DNA of 49,717 nt from Pyrinomonadaceae bacterium (lineage in GTDB: Bacteria > Acidobacteriota > Blastocatellia > Pyrinomonadales > Pyrinomonadaceae). The position numbers were made by a program, and so were the translations under genes. How positions within the stretch are numbered: position 1 is the first letter of the stretch; every line of letters starts with the position of its first letter. This document shows positions 1 to 7,165 of the stretch, in pieces. The stretch spans positions 1 to 49,717 of the forward strand of contig JAUZFQ010000042.1 in the NCBI GenBank assembly GCA_030838445.1, in the 5' to 3' direction. A model generated the notes under the pieces. That model saw nothing but the letters and a program-made list of their open reading frames with translations, was not told the DNA's origin and did no database searches.

Positions 1-642
1 GGGAAAGTGTGTGGCGATCACGTAGTCGGCCAACTCGCGGACGCGCTCGGGCTGCCCACGATAGTAAAAGATTTCAAACGTGCCGAAGCGCACGTGGCTC
101 TCACACATGCGCACGAGCATGGCCGCCGTTTCAATCGTCTCGCGCCTGACCGGCTCGTCGCTCCCGACGATGCAGAGCGCGCGGCTCGTGTGGATGCCGA
201 GCGCGTGCATCGCCTCGCCGCACAAATATTCGCGGATGGTCGAACGCAGGACGGCGCGGCCGTCGAAACCGCGCGAGTAAGGCGTCTGCCCCGCGCCCTT
301 CAAATGCAAGTCCCACTTGTCGCCGCGCGCGTTCCTGACTTCGCCCAACAGGATCGCGCGGCCGTCGCCGAGTTGCGGCACGTAGCTGCCGAACTGGTGT
401 CCCGCGTACAACATCGCGAGCGGCGACGCTCCGGGCAGCGTGCGTCCGCCGCCGAAGTATTCGACGAACTCCGCGCGCTCAGCCTCGCGCGGGTCGAGGT
501 CGATCAACCCGGCGGCGGCCGGATTGAAACTGACGAGGTAAGGAGCGGGAAACGCCGTGGGGCTGACTTTGGAATGAAAGGCGGCGGGCAGGCGCGCGTA
601 GGTGTTATCGAATTGCAGTTCTTCCAATCTACGCATGTTCAT
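1..642 (-). CDS. selO: Protein adenylyltransferase SelO (YdiU family), N-terminal part
   Basis: The first 214 codons are present and the rest lies beyond the left edge. The translation starts [19 protein letters not shown] and carries SelO-typical stretches: [42 protein letters not shown], then [20 protein letters not shown]. SelO is a pseudokinase-fold enzyme known to transfer AMP from ATP to Ser/Thr/Tyr of target proteins, linked to redox stress. The start at 640-642 is preceded by a strong AAGGGGG ribosome-binding site; an in-frame ATG two codons later is a less likely alternative. The catalytic C-terminal region is outside the window, so activity cannot be judged. The aminotransferase upstream on the same strand is separated by an inverted repeat, so co-transcription is uncertain. 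Confidence 0.93.
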   Translation of the reverse strand, partial: MNMRRLEELQFDNTYARLPAAFHSKVSPTAFPAPYLVSFNPAAAGLIDLDPREAERAEFVEYFGGGRTLPGASPLAMLYAGHQFGSYVPQLGDGRAILLGEVRNARGDKWDLHLKGAGQTPYSRGFDGRAVLRSTIREYLCGEAMHALGIHTSRALCIVGSDEPVRRETIETAAMLVRMCESHVRFGTFEIFYYRGQPERVRELADYVIATHFP

Positions 643-720
643 TTCCCCCTTGCAGAATTAACGCGACACCGACGCGGACACGAGATATTTCAAACTTACG
701 ATGCTTCGACTCTTTCTGCC

Positions 721-779
721 TTCCTTTGCGACTTTGCGAGAAATTATTCTCACGCTGAAGGCGCAAAGACGCAAAGAAG
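721..779. repeat. Imperfect inverted repeat, 'TTTGCG/CGCAAA' word family
   Basis: The left arm holds CTTTGCGACTTTGCGAGA and the right arm TCTCACGC followed by GGCGCAAAGACGCAAAG, around an A/T-rich centre. It lies between the 3' end of the aminotransferase and the start of selO, both on the minus strand. The same words, including TTTGCGAGAAATTA and TCTCACGC, recur at 17131-17195. It may act as a terminator for the aminotransferase or be a short dispersed repeat. Confidence 0.6.
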
Positions 780-820
780 ACTTTAAGGATTGAGTGCCGA
801 TTCTTAGCCGCAATCGTTCC

Positions 821-1996
821 CTAGTTCAGCCCGCGCGTGAGTGCGCCGTGCAGTTTGCCGAGCGCGGCGTCGAGGATCTGATCCTCGCGCGCGATGCACA
901 GGCGCATGTAGTTGTCCCACGTGTCGCTGTCGGTGAACGCGCTGCCCGGCACGGCCGCGACGCCCGCTTGCGCGATCAGTTGCTCGTTGAGCCGCATCGC
1001 GTCGGCGTACTGTTCGGGGATGCGCGCCCAGACGTAGAAGGTCGAACCAGAATCGTAGATGCGAAAGCCCAACTCTTCGAGCACGCCCACGGTGCGCGCG
1101 CGCTTCGCCGCGAAGCGCGCGTTGAGGCGCGCGTAGTAGTCCGCGTCGGACATCAAGACCTCGGCGAGTGCTTTTTGCAGCGGCGTCGGCGAGCAGACGT
1201 AGAAGACGTTGTTGGCGTTGTTGAGCGGCGCGACGAGTTTCGCGTCGCCGTAGGCATAACCGAGCCGCCAGCCGGAGATGTTCCAGGACTTGGAGAAGGA
1301 GTTGACCGTCACGGTGCGCTCGCGCATCCCGTCGAAGGCAGCGATGGAGAGATGCGGCTCGTCGCCCGCGACGTAGTGCTCGTAAACTTCGTCGGAGACG
1401 CAGAGCAGATCGAGTTCCTGACAGACCTCTGCAATCGCCTTGAGTTCAGCGCGCGTGAAAACTTTGCCCGTCGGGTTGACGGGCGTGCAGACGATGATCG
1501 CGCGCAAGGGAAACTCGCGGCGCGCTTTCAACTCGCGGCAGCGTGCGCGCAACTCGTCCTTGTCGAACTGCAACGTCTCGCCCGACAGCGCGAAGACCTC
1601 CACGCGCCCGCCGAGTTCTTCGACGATGCGCCGGTGGTATGGATAGTAAGGCTCGAAGATAAGCGCGGCGGCGTCTTTGAGATAAGCGTCGGCGATGGCG
1701 ACGAGGCCGCCCGTCGCGCCGGGCGTGATGAGTAGTTCGAGCGGCGCGGCGTCGGGGTCAACCTCGATGCCGTTGAACGCCCTGATCTTGTCGGCCACCG
1801 CGCTCCGCAATTCCCGCGCGCCCTCGGCGGGGCTGTAGTGGTTCTGGCTCGCGGCAATGATCTCGGACGCCGCCCGCGCGAGGTTCGGGTCAATCGCCAA
1901 CTCCGACTGCCCCTGTACGAGGTTGCCGTCCGCGGGGACAAGTCGCGTGATCAGACGGATGTCGGGCTTAACTTTTTTCATCTTGGTCACCATCAT
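821..1996 (-). CDS. PLP-dependent aminotransferase, class I/II
   Basis: This 391-residue cytosolic fold-type I aminotransferase has the N-terminal NHYSPAEGARELRSAVAD helix region, the substrate/cofactor loop TPVNPTGKVF, the SDEVYEHY motif, and SFSKSWNISGWRLGY, whose lysine should form the Schiff base with pyridoxal phosphate. An arginine near the C-terminus (MRLCIAR) is placed to bind the substrate carboxylate. The family contains aspartate, alanine and aromatic aminotransferases; the substrate cannot be fixed from sequence alone. The ATG at 1994-1996 is preceded by GGAGGAAATTAC, an excellent ribosome-binding site. Length is normal and the gene looks intact. It reads toward selO with 178 bases and an inverted repeat between them. 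Confidence 0.93.
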   Translation of the reverse strand: MMVTKMKKVKPDIRLITRLVPADGNLVQGQSELAIDPNLARAASEIIAASQNHYSPAEGARELRSAVADKIRAFNGIEVDPDAAPLELLITPGATGGLVAIADAYLKDAAALIFEPYYPYHRRIVEELGGRVEVFALSGETLQFDKDELRARCRELKARREFPLRAIIVCTPVNPTGKVFTRAELKAIAEVCQELDLLCVSDEVYEHYVAGDEPHLSIAAFDGMRERTVTVNSFSKSWNISGWRLGYAYGDAKLVAPLNNANNVFYVCSPTPLQKALAEVLMSDADYYARLNARFAAKRARTVGVLEELGFRIYDSGSTFYVWARIPEQYADAMRLNEQLIAQAGVAAVPGSAFTDSDTWDNYMRLCIAREDQILDAALGKLHGALTRGLN

Positions 1997-2106
1997 GTAA
2001 TTTCCTCCGGGCGACCGCCGCAGTAGTGGTGAAACTTCGGTCGCACGATTCGGGCGCGTTCGCGTGAGTTGGAATAGTTGGGTCGGGCGGAGCGGGGCGC
2101 GCCGCT

Positions 2107-2247
2107 TCAGCCGTGCCTGCGTTTGAGCAAGATCACCCCGAGGATGAGGAAGACGATGCCGACGTAGAGGAAGGTGCGCTGGCTGGCGATGCCGATCCCC
2201 AGAAAGGCCGTTCCGAGCGCGATGAAAGGTATGCCGCGTTTCGACAT
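2107..2247 (-). CDS. Small two-helix membrane protein (46 aa)
   Basis: A short frame encodes 46 residues: MSKRGIPFIALGTAFLGIG, then ASQRTFLYVGIVFLILG and the basic tail VILLKRRHG. Two hydrophobic stretches (about 7-20 and 26-41) separated by a short polar turn suggest a membrane hairpin with a positively charged, probably cytoplasmic, C-terminus. GGAGGCGAC sits just upstream of the ATG, which strongly supports translation. It follows the aminotransferase start on the same strand by about 110 bases. I do not recognise a named family and propose no function. Confidence 0.72.
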   Translation of the reverse strand: MSKRGIPFIALGTAFLGIGIASQRTFLYVGIVFLILGVILLKRRHG

Positions 2248-2370
2248 GATGTCGCCTCCGTCAAATCAGTTCGCAAAATTTAGTTCGTTTAATTAACACG
2301 CCCGCGGTTCGTTGTTCGGCTTAAGATACTTTTGAACCGCGAAAGTTTCAACGACGCGCGAGCCGCTTCG

Positions 2371-2392
2371 CGCCGCCCGCGCGCGGGCGGCG
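2371..2392. promoter_or_regulatory. 22-bp perfect palindrome upstream of aguB
   Basis: CGCCGCCCGCG is followed immediately by its exact reverse complement. It sits in the gap between a minus-strand small gene and the plus-strand agu operon, about 40 bases upstream of the proposed aguB -35 box. Pure G/C composition makes chance symmetry easier than usual. It could be a dimeric-regulator operator or part of a hairpin. Confidence 0.4.
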
Positions 2393-2431
2393 ACGGAATT
2401 TCGCGACCGTTCGCCCGCGCGCCGTTTGAAA

Positions 2432-2461
2432 TTAAAGTTTCGCGGGCGGCTTTGCTATACT
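2432..2461 (+). promoter_or_regulatory. Probable aguB promoter, leaderless type
   Basis: TTAAAG (2432-2437) and TATACT (2456-2461) are separated by 18 bases. The -10 box ends only 7 bases before the aguB ATG at 2469, so transcription would begin at or next to the start codon. No Shine-Dalgarno sequence fits in between, which agrees with a leaderless message. Confidence 0.5.
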
Positions 2462-2468
2462 CGGCCGC

Positions 2469-3368
2469 ATGCCAAAAAAGAATTCTCCGAACAGCGTCAC
2501 GGTGGGGCTGGTGCAGATGACTTGCGCGCCCGAACCCGCGGCCAACATGAAGAAGGCGATTGCGCGCATCGGCGAGGCGGCCAAACGCGGCGCGCAGGTG
2601 GTCTGCCTGCAAGAGCTTTTCCGCTCGCAGTATTTCTGCCAGACCGAGGACATCGAACTCTTCAAACTCGCCGAGACGATCCCCGGCCCTTCGACCGAAG
2701 CCCTGTCGAAGGTTGCGCGCAAGCACAAGATCGTCATCGTCGCGTCGCTGTTCGAGAAGCGCGCCGCCGGTCTCTATCACAACACGGCGGTCATCATCAA
2801 CGCCGACGGCCGTGTCGCGGGCAAGTATCGCAAGATGCACATCCCGGACGACCCGCTCTACTACGAGAAGTTTTACTTCACGCCCGGCGACCTCGGCTTC
2901 GCGAGCCACGACACGGAGTTCGGCAAGATCGGCACGCTCGTCTGCTGGGATCAGTGGTTTCCCGAAGCGGCGCGGCTAACCGCGCTCTCCGGCTCGCAAA
3001 TCCTCTTCTACCCGACCGCCATCGGCTGGCTGCCCGACGAGGAAGAGGAGATGAACGAGGCGCAGCATCAGGCGTGGGAGACGATCCAGCGCGGCCACGC
3101 GATTGCAAACGGCGTCTACGTCGTCGCCGTCAACCGCGTCGGCGCGGAGGGCAAGTTGAAGTTCTGGGGTCAGTCGTTCGTCGTCGATCCGTTCGGGCGC
3201 ATCGTGGCGCGTGCGTCGGCTGACGAGGAAGAGATTCTGATCGTCGAATGCGACCTCGGCCTGCTCGAACGCACGCGACAGAACTGGCCGTTCCTGCGCG
3301 ACCGCCGCATCGAGTCTTATCAGGGACTCGGCTACCGCTTCCTTGAGACGCCCTCGACTAAATCCTGA
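2469..3368 (+). CDS. aguB: N-carbamoylputrescine amidase
   Basis: This 299-residue carbon-nitrogen hydrolase (nitrilase superfamily) hydrolyses N-carbamoylputrescine to putrescine, ammonia and CO2. The Glu-Lys-Cys triad is visible: E49 in VVCLQELFRSQYFC, K122 in KYRKMHIPDDPLYYEK, and C159 in GTLVCWDQWFPEAARL. The motifs FRSQYFCQ and WDQWFPEAAR, together with the neighbour, point to the AguB subgroup rather than a generic nitrilase. The protein is full length with no signal peptide, so cytosolic. Its TGA overlaps the aguA ATG by one base, indicating translational coupling. The pair forms the agmatine-to-putrescine branch of polyamine synthesis. No arginine decarboxylase is in the window. Confidence 0.96.
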   Translation: MPKKNSPNSVTVGLVQMTCAPEPAANMKKAIARIGEAAKRGAQVVCLQELFRSQYFCQTEDIELFKLAETIPGPSTEALSKVARKHKIVIVASLFEKRAAGLYHNTAVIINADGRVAGKYRKMHIPDDPLYYEKFYFTPGDLGFASHDTEFGKIGTLVCWDQWFPEAARLTALSGSQILFYPTAIGWLPDEEEEMNEAQHQAWETIQRGHAIANGVYVVAVNRVGAEGKLKFWGQSFVVDPFGRIVARASADEEEILIVECDLGLLERTRQNWPFLRDRRIESYQGLGYRFLETPSTKS

Positions 3369-4408
3369 TGACGAAGCAGCAGACTCCCGCCGCACTCGGC
3401 TACCGCATGCCGCCCGAATGGCACGAGCACGCCGCGACGTGGCTGACGTGGCCGAAAGATCCGCTGACGTGGCCGGAACGCGTGCCGCAGGTGGAAGAAA
3501 TTTACCTTGAGATCATGGCCGCGCTCGCGCCGCACGAGACTGTGAACTTGCTCGTGGACGACGAGACGACGGAAGCGTCTGTGCGCGCGCGTTGCAAGTT
3601 CGAGGCGCGCGAGAACGTGCGCTTCCATCGCATCCCGACCGTGGATTCGTGGATACGCGACTACGGCCCGAACTTTCTCCTCAACGGCCGAGGCGAACTT
3701 GCCTACAACGATTGGGTGTTCAACGCGTGGGGCGACAAGTACGAGGCGTTGAAGGAGGACGACGCGATTCCGCGTCGGCTGGAGAGCGTCTTGAGCGTGC
3801 CGCGCTTCGAGCCGGGCATCGTCATGGAAGGCGGCTCGATTGAGGTCAACGGCGCGGGCGTCGTGATGACGACCGAGCAATGCCTGCTCAACCCGAACCG
3901 CAACCCGCACCTCGACCGCGACGGCGTGGAGCAATACCTGCGCGATTATCTCGGCGTCGAGAAAGTGCTCTGGCTCGGCGAAGGCATCGTCGGCGACGAT
4001 ACGGATGGACACATTGACGACATCGCACGTTTCGTCGCGCCCGACACCATCGTCTGCGCCGTCGAAGAAGACCCCGGCGACGCCAACTACGAACTGCTCC
4101 GCGACAACCACCGGCGACTGCTCGGCGAGACCGACGCGCGCGGCGCGGCGTATCGCGTCCACACGCTGCCGATGCCCGGCACGGTCGGCGGGCGTAAAGA
4201 TCGCCTGCCCGCGTCATACGCCAATTTCTACATCGCCAACAACGTCGTGCTCCTGCCCGTCTTCGGCCACCCGAACGACGCGCGCGCCGCAGACATCTTG
4301 CAACGCCTCTCGCCTACGCGCCGCGTCGTCCCCGTCAACGCCGAGCCGCTCGTCTGGGGCATGGGCACGCTCCACTGTCTGTCGCAGCAACAGCCTGCCG
4401 CCGGTTAA
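3368..4408 (+). CDS. aguA: Agmatine deiminase
   Basis: This 346-residue enzyme of the guanidino-group-modifying (pentein) superfamily converts agmatine to N-carbamoylputrescine, the AguB substrate. Visible family motifs are DSWIRDYGPNFLLN, GIVMEGGSIEVNG, GDDTDGHIDDIARF with the catalytic His/Asp, and GTLHCLSQQQP near the C-terminus carrying the nucleophile C337. The ATG overlaps the aguB stop by one base, and a dedicated two-gene operon is the natural reading. No signal peptide is present. The gene is intact and of normal length. In the pathway AguA acts before AguB although its gene comes second. Confidence 0.97.
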   Translation: MTKQQTPAALGYRMPPEWHEHAATWLTWPKDPLTWPERVPQVEEIYLEIMAALAPHETVNLLVDDETTEASVRARCKFEARENVRFHRIPTVDSWIRDYGPNFLLNGRGELAYNDWVFNAWGDKYEALKEDDAIPRRLESVLSVPRFEPGIVMEGGSIEVNGAGVVMTTEQCLLNPNRNPHLDRDGVEQYLRDYLGVEKVLWLGEGIVGDDTDGHIDDIARFVAPDTIVCAVEEDPGDANYELLRDNHRRLLGETDARGAAYRVHTLPMPGTVGGRKDRLPASYANFYIANNVVLLPVFGHPNDARAADILQRLSPTRRVVPVNAEPLVWGMGTLHCLSQQQPAAG

Positions 4409-4454
4409 GTTTTGACGAATGAGAAGCCGTGTTCGTCGCGGGGGCGACTAAGTA

Positions 4455-4598
4455 ATGGAAGCGAAATCTACGGAACTGTTCGTCATCATCGCGGCGATGA
4501 TCTTCTTTCTCGCCATCTGCGCCGTTGCCATCTGGGCGTTCGTGCGCCAGTATCGCCGAGAGCATCCGAAAGAGGGCACGGGGCGAGATAATCGTTGA
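4455..4598 (+). CDS. Small single-helix membrane protein (47 aa)
   Basis: A short frame encodes MEAKSTELFVIIAAMIFFLA, continuing ICAVAIWAFVRQYRREHPKE to a charged tail. One hydrophobic helix (about 8-29) is followed by a strongly basic, polar C-terminus, giving a predicted N-out/C-in bitopic protein. It starts 46 bases after aguA and may ride on the same transcript. The ribosome-binding site is weak (a run of G about 10 bases upstream). No family recognised. Confidence 0.55.
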   Translation: MEAKSTELFVIIAAMIFFLAICAVAIWAFVRQYRREHPKEGTGRDNR

Positions 4599-4800
4599 TG
4601 CGGGTTGTCCCTGCCTGATTCGTGCTCCGAGGGTTCGTGCGGTCGTCGCGTCGCGCGGCTTCATCTCTTCCAGTTCTATTAGTTTCTTTCAAAAACTCGC
4701 TCGCGCCCTTGCACCTTACTTCTCGCGTGATTCATTCCGACGCCGTCTTGCGGGAGATGTGAGCAAGTGGTGGGGCGGCAAGTGAAGCCGGAGGTTAACG

Positions 4801-5040
4801 ATGCAAACAAGCATACAAGAATGCAGGCTCATTCTGCGCCAGTTAAAAGACGTTTCCGGTATTACCGAAACACAGTTGAACGTCACCAGCATTGAAGAAC
4901 TATTCGCGTTTTGCGTTAACGCCAGCCCTCAATTGATCGAACGCTTGCACATCACCGGCCATGATGCGGGCGGACAGCAGCACTTATTATCCTTCACGTT
5001 TCAGTCCAGCATCGTGAACTCTCAGAAAACAGCGGAGTGA
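4801..5040 (+). CDS. Hypothetical small protein (79 aa)
   Basis: The 79-residue product (MQTSIQECRLILRQLKDVSG...) is hydrophilic and mixed alpha/beta, with no signal peptide or membrane helix and no motif I recognise. Translation is supported by GCCGGAGGTTAACG directly before the ATG. Its codons are noticeably richer in A/T than the surrounding genes (CAAACAAGC, TTATTATCC), which may mean recent acquisition. The 202 bases between it and the preceding small gene contain no credible reading frame. Confidence 0.55.
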   Translation: MQTSIQECRLILRQLKDVSGITETQLNVTSIEELFAFCVNASPQLIERLHITGHDAGGQQHLLSFTFQSSIVNSQKTAE

Positions 5041-5092
5041 TGCGCGGGCAAGTTCTTTTCGGCGGCCGCCACTGTCATCACGTCGCGCGAAT

Positions 5093-5596
5093 TTATCTTT
5101 TCCAACTGTATTCGTTTCTCACGATAAACTCGGCCGCGCCCTCGTAGCGCACTTCCTTCTTGATCGAGAAACTCTTCGCGCCCATCAGGTAAGTGAGCCG
5201 GAGCAACGCCGGTTTGTCGTTGTCAGTCCCCGCCTCTTCCGTCACGACCTTGAGCGTCTTGTCCGCGAGAGTCGTCCGCTCCACCACCGCCGCGCCGTTG
5301 ATGGTTCGCCCGTCCTTCCCGATCACCAGATTTTTCTTGCCGTCAGCCTTCGGCTCGTCCGGGTACTTGTACTCAAAAACCCACGACAACTTATCCGCGG
5401 CCGAACGTGTGACGACGAGGTTGGAAGGAATCGAGACCTGTCTGTTTCTGCCGTAATCCAGATACGTCAAAGCGCCCGTCCACTGCGCGCCCGTCACACG
5501 CTGCAAATCGTCGGCCTTAATTTTCGGGACGGGCGGGACGGCAACGAGGCCGTGCAACGACGACGCGAGCAATAAAACGGAAATCAAAATATTCAC
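5093..5596 (-). CDS. Secreted protein of unknown function (167 aa)
   Basis: It starts with GTG (5594-5596) preceded by AAGGAG. The N-terminus MNILISVLLLASSLHGLVAV is a clear Sec signal peptide. The mature part is Lys/Asp/Glu-rich and probably beta-stranded (QVSIPSNLVVTRSAADKLSW, SIKKEVRYEGAAEFIVRNEY). It has no cysteines and no lipobox, so export to the periplasm is likely. Segments such as KNLVIGKDGRTINGA and LRLTYLMGAKSFSI suggest a lipocalin-like or small beta-barrel fold, but I do not recognise a named family. It sits alone between deformylase (same strand, upstream) and the small gene at 4801. Confidence 0.75.
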   Translation of the reverse strand: MNILISVLLLASSLHGLVAVPPVPKIKADDLQRVTGAQWTGALTYLDYGRNRQVSIPSNLVVTRSAADKLSWVFEYKYPDEPKADGKKNLVIGKDGRTINGAAVVERTTLADKTLKVVTEEAGTDNDKPALLRLTYLMGAKSFSIKKEVRYEGAAEFIVRNEYSWKR

Positions 5597-5663
5597 CGGC
5601 CGACTCCTTCGGATGTCTCTCGGATGCGTTTACGACTCGACCACGATTTAACTACGCGACGAT

Positions 5664-6158
5664 TCAGTCACGCCACGACTTCAACTTCTGGAAACGCTTC
5701 AAGACCATGTTGCGTTTGAGGGGCGTGAGGCGGTTGACGAAGAGGATGCCGTCGCAATGATCCGTCTCGTGTTGGAAGCAGCGCGCGGCGAGTCCTTCGG
5801 CTTCGCGCTCGTACCATTCGCCCCGCAAGTCCTGCGCCCGCAGCGTCGCCCGCTCCGCGCGCTTCAGAGGCGAGTGGACTTTCCCCACCGACAGGCAGCC
5901 CTCCTCGCCCGCCTGTTCACCCTCCGCGCCCACGATCCGCGGGTTGGCCGCGACGAGTTTGATCCCGGCGCAGTCCATCACGAAGAGTCGCAGCGAGAGT
6001 CCGACTTGCGGCGCGGCCAAACCGACGCCCTCCTCCGCGTACATCGTCTCGAACATGTCCTCGCACAACTGCGCCAACTCGTCGTCGAAAACATCCACCG
6101 CGTCGCCCACTTGTCCCAGCACCTTCGCCGGATACTCGCTTATCTTCAGCACCGTCAT
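5664..6158 (-). CDS. def: Peptide deformylase
   Basis: This 164-residue metal hydrolase removes the N-formyl group from nascent proteins. All three signature motifs are present: GVGLAAPQ at 44-51, EEGCLS with metal ligand C88, and QHETDHCDG with metal ligands H130 and H134 and catalytic E131. The HETDHCDG variant has Cys where most family members have Leu/Phe. Length is normal and the protein is cytosolic. No methionyl-tRNA formyltransferase gene is adjacent, unlike the common def-fmt arrangement. It is divergent from thyA with about 200 bases of non-coding DNA between. Confidence 0.97.
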   Translation of the reverse strand: MTVLKISEYPAKVLGQVGDAVDVFDDELAQLCEDMFETMYAEEGVGLAAPQVGLSLRLFVMDCAGIKLVAANPRIVGAEGEQAGEEGCLSVGKVHSPLKRAERATLRAQDLRGEWYEREAEGLAARCFQHETDHCDGILFVNRLTPLKRNMVLKRFQKLKSWRD

Positions 6159-6362
6159 CTTGTTTTATTTCGTCCCGCCTGCTCTATGATATGCTTCGCG
6201 CGTGCGCGAATTTTACTCGATGTGAAACAATATCACGACCCGTTCAAATCCATTCTCGAACGCGGCAGTGGGACTGTGAAAACTCAAACAAGGCAAGAGT
6301 GTGCGGAGCAATACGATTAGTCTTCGAGTGATGAAGAAAACGAGGAGAGGTAGAGGGAGAAC

Positions 6363-7157
6363 ATGAGGCAGTATTTAGACTTGCTTGATCATATTCTTAA
6401 CAACGGCGTGAGAAAGGACGACCGGACGGGGACTGGCACGCTTAGTATCTTCGGACATCAAATGCGGTTTTCGTTGGAAGAGGGGCTGCCGGTCATCACC
6501 ACGAAGAAACTTCACCTGCGCTCCATCATCTACGAACTGTTGTGGTTCTTGCAGGGAGATACAAATATTAAATACCTGCAAGATCACGGCGTCAGTATTT
6601 GGAATGAGTGGGCTGATGAGAAGGGCGAGCTAGGGCCTGTCTATGGCAAGCAGTGGCGCAGTTGGCGTTCGGCTGACGGGAAAGTAATTGATCAGATCAG
6701 TCAAGTCATTAAGCACATCAGGAGTAATCCCGATTCCCGTCGCTTGATCGTATCCGCGTGGAACGTAGGTGAACTGGACAAGATGGCGCTCGCGCCCTGC
6801 CACGCTTTTTTCCAGTTCTATGTGGCGGAGGGAAAGCTATCCTGTCAACTCTATCAAAGGTCTGCCGATACGCTGATCGGGCTTCCCTATAATTTATTGA
6901 GTTACTCGTTGCTGACGCACATGATCGCACAGCAATGCGAACTGGGCGTCGGCGATTTCGTATGGACTGGCGGCGACTGCCATATTTACTTGAATCATAT
7001 CGAACAGGTGAAGTTGCAACTCACGCGCACGCCTTATCTCCCGCCGCAACTAATTATTAAGCGGAAACCGGATTCTATCTTCGATTACGAGTTCGAGGAT
7101 TTTGAGATCGTCAACTACCAAGCGCACCCGCACATTGCCGCGCCCATCGCGGTCTGA
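6363..7157 (+). CDS. thyA: Thymidylate synthase
   Basis: This 264-residue enzyme methylates dUMP to dTMP using methylene-tetrahydrofolate. The catalytic Cys is C146 in [14 protein letters not shown], followed by the dUMP-binding [17 protein letters not shown] and the [14 protein letters not shown] region. Length and cysteine position match the E. coli enzyme. The start is preceded by AGAGGGAGAAC. Because ThyA makes dihydrofolate, the dihydrofolate reductase at 13378 is its functional partner, though not in the same operon. The gene uses clearly more A/T-ending codons (TTA, ATT, AAT) than its neighbours, which suggests separate ancestry. It converges on the reductase at 7166 with only 8 bases between stop codons. 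Confidence 0.98.
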   Translation: MRQYLDLLDHILNNGVRKDDRTGTGTLSIFGHQMRFSLEEGLPVITTKKLHLRSIIYELLWFLQGDTNIKYLQDHGVSIWNEWADEKGELGPVYGKQWRSWRSADGKVIDQISQVIKHIRSNPDSRRLIVSAWNVGELDKMALAPCHAFFQFYVAEGKLSCQLYQRSADTLIGLPYNLLSYSLLTHMIAQQCELGVGDFVWTGGDCHIYLNHIEQVKLQLTRTPYLPPQLIIKRKPDSIFDYEFEDFEIVNYQAHPHIAAPIAV

Positions 7158-7165
7158 CGAGAAAC

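Noticed and set aside
7-786. Plus-strand 259-residue frame at the left edge
   Set aside because: It is the antisense shadow of selO; the opposite strand gives clear SelO motifs and a ribosome-binding site, while this product is low-complexity Arg/Val/His-rich.
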